The notes beneath the pieces are model-generated. The model saw only the letters and a list, made by a program, of their open reading frames with translations, made no database searches and had not been told where the DNA came from. From Dryas octopetala (taxonomy: Eukaryota > Streptophyta > Magnoliopsida > Rosales > Rosaceae), in contig OY992832.1 of NCBI GenBank assembly GCA_963921425.1, positions 26,253,489-26,317,488 of the forward strand: 64,000 nt of DNA, read 5' to 3'. How positions within the stretch are numbered: the first letter of the stretch is position 1; the number at the start of each line of letters is the position of its first letter. This document shows, in pieces, positions 35,047 to 44,296 of the stretch. The position numbers were made by a program, and so were the translations under genes.

Positions 35047-38000
35047 TGACAGGACCGCCCCCGGATTCCACCCTGAAACCCGAAGAGGTCCTGCGGGAAT
35101 CCAAATTCAAAGAAAATCCTACCGAAATTTCGGCAGAACCTCCCTTGAAAATGGACTAACCCAGAATTCTTATACCTGTTAAAATGCACTTCTAAACAGC
35201 AACCACCTCTACCACAACCAAAATAGGGTCTCAGACCCAACAATTTCACAGAAATCCAACTTAAACCTTAGGAGTGGTTATCAGAGCTACTAATAAGTTT
35301 TTACAAAAATAAACATGGCGCCTACAGGGTCCGGAAATGAAAAATGGATGCTATGCCTCGACGCGTTTGGCTCGACCTCCACCAAAGCTACTACCTGGGG
35401 GGAACAATTTAAGACAAAAGAAAATAAACCGTGAGACAAACTCAGTGAGTGGACAGTTTAATGAAAACGAAAATAAAAGTAAACTTCATATTTCAGAAAA
35501 ATCCTTCAAAACCACGTTTAGCTCTAAGACCTCACGTCACTCTTTGAAATCCCCCAGTTTAAAACCATAAAGTTTATTTAAACTTAAGAAATCCCATAAA
35601 ACAATATATATCTCTCAAATAACAATTTCTTAAAACAAACGAACTGTAAAACATCGTAACAACAACCTTGATAGATTTCAAAAGAATCCCTCACTTAAAA
35701 ACATTTTTAATAATTTCTGAAAATAACCAAATTCATTTTCCACCATGCTATATACCCTGAATAATCCTGGCCATACACACGCGTGGAGTAAATCCAACAC
35801 GTGCAGGCAATATCCTGGCCATACACACGCGTGGAGTAAATCCAACACGTGCAGGCAATATCCTGGCCATACACACGCGTGGAGTGAATCCAACACGTGC
35901 AGGCAATATCCTGGCCATACACACGTGTGAATAAATCAGCACGTGCAGGCAATCCTGGTCATACGTTCACGCAGAGCGGCCCCCAAAGGGCAAAGCATCC
36001 CGACACACGGCCCAAAGCCTATATGTGTGCCGTGATGGGTCCCAAAGACCTGTCAATTCTGATAACCTGGAGGGTACTGCAAAAGGCGGTCTGAAAACCA
36101 TCTTTCATAACCAAATCGTAAAATCATTTTCTCATCGAAATAAAATATATTTGAAACCTTCCAACAAAACATAAATCAAAATGCCAAAGTGTATTATTTC
36201 AAATAAACATGAAACAAATCCAAACTTTCGACAATACCCAAATTATTAAATAAACCACGTGAATGAAACAAGAGACTAGATTCTTTTCCAAAGTCCAACA
36301 ACTCAGAAACATCAACATGTAAATCTAGGTTTTAAAACTTATTTATGAACACATTTTGAAATCCGAAATCCATTGCCATTGGTCAAATCCCAAATTAAAA
36401 TCAACAACACGGAATAATTAAAATGATACGATTTTTTATAACTTATTAAAGATTAAACAACCAGCTCAAGGATTTTTATTTCTCAAACAATAATTAGAAA
36501 ACAACTATAAATTAAATTATAAACTTCCATAAACATTTTCAAAAAATAAAACATTTTAGAAAGATTAAAAGTTAGTCCACTCACAGTGAGAAAATCTAAT
36601 GTCGATCCTCCGCCGGATCGTCGCGAACCCCGATCGTGTCGCCTATAACACAACGATAAAATATGAAATTAGTCTCGACTCCAATACGTTAAATTTTGTG
36701 TGTTAATTCTAATGTCTCGCTAAACTCACGCTCGAGTAACGGTTATAAATCATCTTCCTCAAAACTATACGCTCTCTAACCTATTCCTAACCATCTCGAA
36801 ACTTCCCGGCTCACACCAGCGTTACCCACACTTCTAAAACCAATTATAAGTCTCGAAAATAAATCTACGTAGCCGATCTAAAAAGAGCACACCATCCGAG
36901 AAAAGTTCGGTATCTAAAAACTATCCAATTACGATCCAAATTTGAAATTCTCGTCAACCCAAGGGCATCCACCTAACCAAAATCAATAATCAACTTAATT
37001 TGAGTCTCAAATTTATACTATCCAAATAAATTGACGACTGGGTGGTCAGAACTATCACCGTCGTCGCCCACAGTGACAGATGTCTAGCCTAAAAGTCACA
37101 AATTGTCCAATTTCTTAATTTTTCTAATTCTAATAATCAAATATCATTTTCTAAGGGTGTAAATTGTCCACAACTACATTAATATCATCCATTTTCCGAA
37201 ATTCTCAAGAGGAACCCGAAATAGGATCTAAATCCCCAATTTCAATTCTCCAAAATTACTCAAAATAAAGCACCAAAACGCTGAGAAATGACAGCCCATA
37301 CCTCAAGGAGAGAAACCCACTTAAACCCTCGAAAATTGATGCTGAAATCTAGCCGAAAATTGGTGGATGGGGCCGGCGATTTTGAGGTGGTTCTTGAGTT
37401 GTTTCCGACCCAGGGGAGCTGCTCGATGCAGGAGGAAGGCCAGGCTGAGCTGGTCGGCCAAAGGAAGGGTCGCCGGAGGTCTCAAATGGCTGGAATGGCT
37501 GGCGGCGTGAGTGAAAGTGGTGACTGGGTGCAGGGGTTGGGTGCGCACAGAGAAAAGGGAGAGAGAGAGAACTCGGGGAGAGAGAGGAGGCCGGAGGGGT
37601 GGTCGGCGCCTGGGGGAAGCTCGCCGGAGCCAGAGGCTGGCCAGAGGTGGCCGGTGATGGTGAGTGGGGTGGCTGGGGCTGGTGGGCGCAGGGGAAAGGG
37701 TGCGGGAGAGAGGAAAACCGAGAGTGAGGGAGAGAGAGAGTGCGGGGGGTGATAAATAGAAAGGGAGAGAAGGTTCTAGAGAGAGAGAGAAAGTTCAATA
37801 AAAAAATCAGATTTTTAACCCAATTTGTCATTTTACGAAATTGCCCCTCGCTTCAAACGCCCATATCTTCCAATCTGTAACTCGGATCGAAGCGTGCTAC
37901 GTGTCTATGAACTCGGGGGATCGAAACCTATCTAACGGACCCAAGGTCAAAGTCGAAAACCCATTTATTTTAAAAGTCAACTTTTGGTCAAGCTTAAATT

Positions 38001-38157
38001 AAAACAAAAATAAATATTTAAATCAAAACCCTTTTTTATTTTCCAAATAAATCTCATAATCTTTAAAATGCAATTCCACACCTTAAAAAAAATCTCTTAA
38101 AAGCATAGTTAAATAAAAATTTAAATTTCTAGTGAAAATTTGGGTCGGGTCGTTACA
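35047..38157 (-). repeat. 3' LTR of the gag-only element (3111 bp)
   Basis: On the minus strand it begins TGTAACGACCCGACCC and ends GGTCCTGTCA. A TCTATTTATC box (about 37751-37760, minus) is followed by a CT-rich start zone. The LTR is 49 bp longer than its partner, because of one extra 48-bp minisatellite unit and one base near 36022. Long open frames at 37288-37831 are mirrored in the other LTR. They lie in GA/CT-rich promoter-proximal DNA and I do not call them genes. Confidence 0.95.
35758..35952 (-). repeat. 48-bp G-box minisatellite, 4 units (3' LTR)
   Basis: Units read ATCCTGGCCATACACACGCG, then TGGAGTAAATCC and AACACGTGCAGGCAAT. Each holds two perfect palindromes, CACGCGTG and CACGTG (a G-box core bound by plant bHLH and bZIP factors). 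The last unit is shortened and diverged. The partner LTR has one unit fewer. Confidence 0.93.
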
Positions 38158-38172
38158 ACCTTCCCCCCTTAC
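38158..38172 (-). promoter_or_regulatory. Polypurine tract of the gag-only element
   Basis: On the minus strand TAAGGGGGGAAGGT directly precedes the 3' LTR. It is preceded by GAGGACGAAATTTTTG, the usual sequence before the PPT of Tekay/Del-like elements. It primes plus-strand DNA synthesis. Confidence 0.85.
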
Positions 38173-38582
38173 AAAAATTTCGTCCTCGAAATTTAGTAGA
38201 AAACCTTAATTTAAGTGAATTTTTGTTGTAAAATTCTTATCGCCCATCATGTCAAACCTCCTTTCAACAACCATAAGTTGAAATATGCTTGAATTTGACA
38301 TTTCCTTCCGTTTGAGGAAACCAAAAACATTTAAACTAAAAAGATCACTCCACAACGAACCTAAATAAATTAAGTACGCCTCAAAAATAATAACTTAAAA
38401 ATGTGATAGAACACCAAACCCTAGATAAAGTTTTAAGGGATAAAACCATTACGAAATAAATCCATTTTAAAACCTTAAAATCATTTGAAAACCACTCTAA
38501 CCCACCAATCGAGAAAGTTTATCTCTTATCGACATTCAAAACAATAATACGTTATACGCAAAAGTGTGTGTGTGTCCAAAGT

Positions 38583-39902
38583 CTATAAAAATATTGCATT
38601 ATGCCCAAAGATGGAAAACGTACCCATGATGACATCCGGTGAAGTCAAAGGGTCCTGCTGCGTCATGGCGAAAACTCTGCCCTGGGCTTTAGGGCGTCCT
38701 GGCTGGCCCCTCTGTTGTCCTCCACCTCTACTGCCATGGCTGGACTGGGCACCACTACTAGACGTAGCACCCGCAATCTCCACTGCTCTCTGTCCTTGAC
38801 TTTGGGCCCTTGAAGTCTGTCCCTGATGGGGGGCCGATCCCGAAGATCCTCCATCACCCGATTGTAGCATCGGGCACTCCCTCATAAAATGGCCTGTCTG
38901 TCCACAATGATAACACCCAGGGCTGCCCATATGACACATCCCATCGTGATATCTGCCACAAGAACTACACAGAGGACGACCTGTCCCACGAATCCGACTA
39001 CCCTGAGATCCACTCAATCGTGCTGTGCTACGAGCTGAGCTACCCGCTGACTGATAACCGGAACTATGACTGTGTCCAGAACCTCGGCTTCCTCCTGAGT
39101 CATGTCTAACACCTCTAAAACCACCACTTCCTGAAGAACCTGAACTGAAACTGCCTCTCTTGGATGGTCCTTGACTAGGGCCACTCATCGAGGTACTCTG
39201 AAAATGACGACGCCTCGCCTCGCCTTTACTCCGATCAGATAAAGACCTTTCGACCCTCATAGCAGCATCCCTCAAAGAACTAAAAGTAGAGTGGTTAGCT
39301 GCTGTAACCACCGTGCGAATAGAATCTCTCAGACCCTCCTCAAATCTCGAGCATCTATCTGTCTCGTCTGCCACAAGTGTTGGGCAAAATCTGGAAAGCT
39401 CAGTGAATTTTCTCTCATACTCTGCTACTGACATAGATCCCTGTCTAAGCCTCAGGAATTCGGCTCTCTTCTCATCACAATAAACCCGCGGATAGTACTT
39501 CTCGTAAAAGACTCTTCTAAATCTGTCCCAAGTGATCTCTGCCGCGGTGAGTCCTAAACGCTCGGAATCCCACCAATGATAAGCGTCACCCACTAGCAAG
39601 AAAGTAGCCAAGACTAACTTCCGGTCATCGGGGCATCCCATGACCTCAAATATCCTCTCGAGTTGTATCATCCACTCGTTAGCCTCACTGGGATCCGAAG
39701 TACCTGAAAAATTTGAGGCCCCGAGCTTACGGGCACGCTCAATGCTGTACTCTCCCTCAGGAAACGCCCTAGTACGAACAGCAGTAGTCACCGCTTCGGC
39801 TAGCCTATCAATAGACTGCTCAAAACCTTGTGTCGTCTCATCGACACCTTCTTCTACCCTACGGTGGGTCCCCGGTGGTCGGCCACGTCGTCGAGGAGGC
39901 AT
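38583..39902 (-). CDS. gag: Gag protein of the gag-only LTR element, intact
   Basis: 439 residues from an ATG, uninterrupted. Residues about 60-215 match the retrotransposon Gag capsid domain: SDPSEANEWMIQLERIFEVM, DAYHWWDSE near 106 and FLRLRQGSMSVAEYERKF. A Ser/Gly/Arg-rich linker follows (about 230-310). Two zinc-binding motifs come next: C312-X2-C315-X3-H319-X3-C323 and a classical CCHC knuckle at 330-343 (CYHCGQTGHFMREC). The tail VFAMTQQDPLTSPDVIMGTF continues in full elements into protease; here it stops about 10 residues later, before the active-site Asp. Gag alone could form particles and package its RNA. Confidence 0.93.
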   Translation of the reverse strand: MPPRRRGRPPGTHRRVEEGVDETTQGFEQSIDRLAEAVTTAVRTRAFPEGEYSIERARKLGASNFSGTSDPSEANEWMIQLERIFEVMGCPDDRKLVLATFLLVGDAYHWWDSERLGLTAAEITWDRFRRVFYEKYYPRVYCDEKRAEFLRLRQGSMSVAEYERKFTELSRFCPTLVADETDRCSRFEEGLRDSIRTVVTAANHSTFSSLRDAAMRVERSLSDRSKGEARRRHFQSTSMSGPSQGPSKRGSFSSGSSGSGGFRGVRHDSGGSRGSGHSHSSGYQSAGSSARSTARLSGSQGSRIRGTGRPLCSSCGRYHDGMCHMGSPGCYHCGQTGHFMRECPMLQSGDGGSSGSAPHQGQTSRAQSQGQRAVEIAGATSSSGAQSSHGSRGGGQQRGQPGRPKAQGRVFAMTQQDPLTSPDVIMGTFSIFGHNAIFL

Positions 39903-39981
39903 AATACCTATAAGAAAACCAAACTCTCATCAATAATGGGGATGCACATTCAGTGCAGAATTGAGGAATCTAAAACCTAAT

Positions 39982-39993
39982 GCTCTGATACCA
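39982..39993 (-). promoter_or_regulatory. Primer binding site of the gag-only element
   Basis: On the minus strand TGGTATCAGAGC lies three bases from the 5' LTR end. This matches the 3' end of plant initiator tRNA-Met, the usual primer of chromovirus-type Gypsy elements. Confidence 0.93.
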
Positions 39994-39996
39994 AGT

Positions 39997-42900
39997 TGAC
40001 AGGACCGCACCCGGATTCCACCCTGAAACCCGAAGAGGTCCTGCGGGAATCCAAATTCAAAGAAAATCCTACCGAAATTTCGGCAGAACCTCCCTTGAAA
40101 ATGGACTAACCCAGAATTCTTATACCTGTTAAAATGCACTTCTAAACAGCAACCACCTCTACCGAAACCAAAATAGGGTCTCAGACCCAACAATTTCACA
40201 GAAATCCAACTTAAACCTTAGGAGTGGTTATCAGAGCTACTAATAAGTTTTTACAAAAATAAACATGGCGCCTACAGGGTCCGGGAATGAAAAATGGATG
40301 CTATGCCTCGACGCGTTTGGCTCGACCTCCACCAAAGCTACTACCTGGGGGGAACAATTTAAGACAAAAGAAAATAAACCGTGAGACAAACTCAGTGAGT
40401 GGACAGTTTAATGAAAACGAAAATAAAAGTAAACTTCATATTTCAGAAAAATCCTTCAAAACCACGTTTAGCTCTAAGACCTCACGTCACTCTTTGAAAT
40501 CCCCCAGTTTAAAACCATAAAGTTTATTTAAACTTAAGAAATCCCATAAAACAATATATATCTCTCAAATAACAATTTCTTAAAATAAACGAACTGTAAA
40601 ACATCGTAACAACAACCTTGATAGATTTCAAAAGAATCCCTCACTTAAAAACATTTTTAATAATTTCTGAAAATAACCAAATTCATTTTCCACCATGCTA
40701 TATACCCTGAATAATCCTGGCCATACACACGCGTGGAGTAAATCCAACACGTGCAGGCAATATCCTGGCCATACACACGCGTGGAGTAAATCCAACACGT
40801 GCAGGCAATATCCTGGCCATACACACGTGTGAATAAATCAGCACGTGCAGGCAATCCTGGTCATACGTTCACGCAGAGCGGCCCCCAAAGGGCAAAGCAT
40901 CCCGACACACGGCCCAAAGCCTATTGTGTGCCGTGATGGGTCCCAAAGACCTGTCAATTCTGATAACCTGGAGGGTACTGCAAAAGGCGGTCTGAAAACC
41001 ATCTTTCATAACCAAATCGTAAAATCATTTTCTCATCGAAATAAAATATATTTGAAACCTTCCAACAAAACATAAATCAAAATGCCAAAGTGTATTATTT
41101 CAAATAAACATGAAACAAATCCAAACTTTCGACAATACCCAAATTATTAAATAAACCACGTGAATGAAACAAGAGACTAGATTCTTTTCCAAAGTCCAAC
41201 AACTCAGAAACATCAACATGTAAATCTAGGTTTTAAAACTTATTTATGAACACATTTTGAAATCCGAAATCCATTGCCATTGGTCAAATCCCAAATTAAA
41301 ATCAACAACACGGAATAATTAAAATGATACGATTTTTTATAACTTATTAAAGATTAAACAACCAGCTCAAGGATTTTTATTTCTCAAACAATAATTAGAA
41401 AACAACTATAAATTAAATTATAAACTTCCATAAACATTTTCAAAAAATAAAACATTTTAGAAAGATTAAAAGTTAGTCCACTCACAGTGAGAAAATCTAA
41501 TGTCGATCCTCCGCCGGATCGTCGCGAACCCCGATCGTGTCGCCTATAACACAACGATAAAATATGAAATTAGTCTCGACTCCAATACGTTAAATTTTGT
41601 GTGTTAATTCTAATGTCTCGCTAAACTCACGCTCGAGTAACGGTTATAAATCATCTTCCTCAAAACTATACGCTCTCTAACCTATTCCTAACCATCTCGA
41701 AACTTCCCGGCTCACACCAGCGTTACCCACACTTCTAAAACCAATTATAAGTCTCGAAAATAAATCTACGTAGCCGATCTAAAAAGAGCACACCATCCGA
41801 GAAAAGTTCGGTATCTAAAAACTATCCAATTACGATCCAAATTTGAAATTCTCGTCAACCCAAGGGCATCCACCTAACCAAAATCAATAATCAACTTAAT
41901 TTGAGTCTCAAATTTATACTATCCAAATAAATTGACGACTGGGTGGTCAGAACTATCACCGTCGTCGCCCACAGTGACGGATGTCTAGCCTAAAAGTCAC
42001 AAATTGTCCAATTTCTTAATTTTTCTAATTCTAATAATCAAATATCATTTTCTAAGGGTGTAAATTGTCCACAACTACATTAATATCATCCATTTTCCGA
42101 AATTCTCAAGAGGAACCCGAAATAGGATCTAAATCCCCAATTTCAATTCTCCAAAATTACTCAAAATAAAGCACCAAAACGCTGAGAAATGACAGCCCAT
42201 ACCTCAAGGAGAGAAACCCACTTAAACCCTCGAAAATTGATGCTGAAATCTAGCCGAAAATTGGTGGATGGGGCCGGCGATTTTGAGGTGGTTCTTGAGT
42301 TGTTTCCGACCCAGGGGAGCTGCTCGATGCAGGAGGAAGGCCAGGCTGAGCTGGTCGGCCAAAGGAAGGGTCGCCGGAGGTCTCAAATGGCTGGAATGGC
42401 TGGCGGCGTGAGCGAAAGTGGTGACTGGGTGCAGGGGTTGGGTGCGCACAGAGAAAAGGGAGAGAGAGAGAACTCGGGGAGAGAGAGGAGGCCGGAGGGG
42501 TGGTCGGCGCCTGGGGGAAGCTCGCCGGAGCCAGAGGCTGGCCAGAGGTGGCCGGTGATGGTGAGTGGGGTGGCTGGGGCTGGTGGGCGCAGGGGAAAGG
42601 GTGCGGGAGAGAGGAAAACCGAGAGTGAGGGAGAGAGAGAGTGCGGGGGGTGATAAATAGAAAGGGAGAGAAGGTTCTAGAGAGAGAGAGAAAGTTCAAT
42701 AAAAAAATCAGATTTTTAACCCAATTTGTCATTTTACGAAATTGCCCCTCGCTTCAAACGCCCATATCTTCCAATCTGTAACTCGGATCGAAGCGTGCTA
42801 CGTGTCTATGAACTCGGGGGATCGAAACCTATCTAACGGACCCAAGGTCAAAGTCGAAAACCCATTTATTTTAAAAGTCAACTTTTGGTCAAGCTTAAAT

Positions 42901-43058
42901 TAAAACAAAAATAAATATTTAAATCAAAACCCTTTTTTATTTTCCAAATAAATCTCATAATCTTTAAAATGCAATTCCACACCTTAAAAAAAATCTCTTA
43001 AAAGCATAGTTAAATAAAAATTTAAATTTCTAGTGAAAATTTGGGTCGGGTCGTTACA
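39997..43058 (-). repeat. 5' LTR of the gag-only element (3062 bp)
   Basis: Identical to 35047-38157 apart from about seven substitutions, one missing 48-bp minisatellite unit and one missing base (near 40924). As the 5' LTR it drives transcription towards gag. Its 3-kb length is large and fits a Tekay/Del-like origin. Confidence 0.95.
40708..40854 (-). repeat. 48-bp G-box minisatellite, 3 units (5' LTR)
   Basis: Same array as in the 3' LTR but one unit shorter. CACGCGTG and CACGTG palindromes recur in the full units. The copy-number difference arose after, or during, the last insertion, since the LTRs are identical at birth. Confidence 0.93.
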
Positions 43059-43081
43059 GAGAGAGAGAGAGAGAGAGAGAG
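43059..43081. repeat. (GA)n microsatellite at the insertion site
   Basis: GA repeats directly abut the right end of the gag-only element and match a GA tract at 35003-35032 on its left. The element therefore inserted into GA-rich DNA, with a GAGAG target duplication. Confidence 0.85.
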
Positions 43082-43363
43082 CTCAGGAGGGAGGTCTAAG
43101 AGTTAGAGTCGAGATGAGTGAAAGAGGGTACCAAAAAAATTTTAAGTTGGAGGAAAAGACCGGTTCAGGTAACATTTCATATCGGTTTAACCCTTATCTA
43201 CTGAAAAAGGGTTACATTAGATATCATTTAAAAAAAAGTGGTGATATGTTATCTACTTTACATATCATCAAAAACCTAAATCGATATTAAAATTTTTACG
43301 ATATCGATTTTTCAAAAAATCGATATGTATCTAGTGATATTAAAGGCCTTTTTTGTAGTAGTG

Positions 43364-43805
43364 TTTGCTTAAGTCACACTAACGAAAAGAAATAACCCAG
43401 CCTTGTTATCTAATACTCACCCATCCACAGCTCACCCGACAACCTCATTTCTACTGACCAAACCATCCCCTCAAAAGCTCCTCAAACAGCCCAGACCTCT
43501 TGCATGCCATTTCAACCAACGACATCAAGTTGCACCCAGCCTAAGACACTAGGCTCTTATTTTCTCACTTCAAACCAAACAACCAACTGCTATTTGATTG
43601 TCCTCTTGTGATTTTGGGACCCCATAGCAGCCCCCTTTGAGCTCTCTTAGTTCAAAGAAACAACGCACGCCAAGTGTTCAATTTTATTCCTCACCTAGGC
43701 CTCCTTGTTGAAAACTCAATTAAAAGATGTAGGCTGGCTTCTCTATTTTATTCATTCTCTTCTCCGATCATCTTGCCATGTTAATGCCAATTTATGGCCT
43801 AAACA
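43364..43805 (-). repeat. Tat 3' LTR, last part (LTR start)
   Basis: On the minus strand the LTR begins TGTTTAGGCC at 43805, right after a purine tract. It runs left to the CACTA insertion at 43363. It cannot be compared with the 5' LTR, whose corresponding part lies outside the window. No gene is seen. Confidence 0.55.
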
Positions 43806-43820
43806 TTTGCCCCCCCAAGC
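43806..43820 (-). promoter_or_regulatory. Polypurine tract of the Tat element
   Basis: On the minus strand CTTGGGGGGGCAAA precedes TGTTTAGG. The G-run followed by TG is the expected PPT-LTR junction, and it fixes the boundary of the 3' LTR. Confidence 0.6.
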
Positions 43821-44296
43821 TTTGTGGTTTTGGCTATCAAAGCCACAAAGTTTGGAAAGTATTTGAATTTCAAATTTTCATTTCTCTTGAATTTCTCCTT
43901 CTTGTAGGTACATAGTGTGGCAATTAACAATTGGTGGAGAAGCCCTCTTGTGACCTCATCACCTCTACTAAGGTAATTTAAAAATCACATTGCTTCTTCA
44001 TCTTCCTCATTTTTACAAACTCCATAGCCAAAAACACTCAAGAAAAAGTTTCTAACTTTTTCTCAAAAAACCTCATAATAGGTTTAATTTGCTTTGGATT
44101 TGACTTGATTTGGAGTGATTCTTGGTGATTTCTTCGAGAATCTTTGGTAAATCTCACTTTCTCACCTTGTTCTCTTCAATTTCATGTATTTTGGTGGCTT
44201 TTTTTTGGAAACTTTGTTGTCAAAGTTTGAAACTTTCCCGCGTGTTCTTGATATTTTCTTGGTACTTTCTTGGTACTTTCTTTGTAGCCAATTACC
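43821..44296 (+). promoter_or_regulatory. Leader/promoter region of the antisense mobile-domain gene
   Basis: Between the PPT and the first ATG of the plant mobile domain gene the plus strand is T-rich with intron-like AG and GT sites. One is TTGTAGGTACATAG near 43903. It probably contains promoter and 5' UTR. No TATA box is clear enough to place. Confidence 0.35.

Larger units (their letters stand above)
35047..43058 (-). mobile_element. Young gag-only Ty3/Gypsy LTR element (TR-GAG type), 8.0 kb
   Basis: Two LTRs (39997-43058 as 5', 35047-38157 as 3' on the minus strand) enclose an 1839-bp interior with a PBS, one open gag and a PPT. No protease, RT, RNase H or integrase is present. GAGAG is duplicated at 35042-35046 and 43059-43063. 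By eye the LTRs differ by about seven substitutions, one 48-bp repeat unit and one base, so the insertion is very recent. The PBS fits initiator tRNA-Met, and the GAGGACGAAATTT word before the PPT is typical of Tekay/Del-like chromoviruses. Non-autonomous; needs pol from a relative. Confidence 0.95.
30541..43363. mobile_element. CACTA transposon carrying a captured helicase fragment
   Basis: Both ends share a perfect inverted repeat of 28 bp, beginning CACTACTACAAAAAAGGCC (30541-30568 and 43336-43363). TTT is duplicated at 30538-30540 and 43364-43366. Subterminal DNA is rich in GATATC-type motifs. It contains part of a DEAD-box helicase gene with an intron (31440-32030) and, nested inside, a complete 8012-bp gag-only LTR element. 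Without that and its target duplication the CACTA is about 4.8 kb. No transposase is recognisable, so it is non-autonomous. Confidence 0.93.

Noticed and set aside
37288..42732. Identical open frames of 154 and 160 codons at 37288-37831 and 42189-42732 look like duplicated genes.
   Set aside because: They lie at the same place in the two LTRs of one element, in GA/CT-rich promoter-proximal DNA. Both strands are open and no domain is visible. The duplication is simply the LTR pair.
35047..43058. The long repeated blocks near 35-38 kb and 40-43 kb as a segmental duplication or assembly duplication.
   Set aside because: The ends are TG...CA, there is a PBS and a PPT at the inner edges, a gag between them and a GAGAG target duplication outside. 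That is an LTR retroelement.
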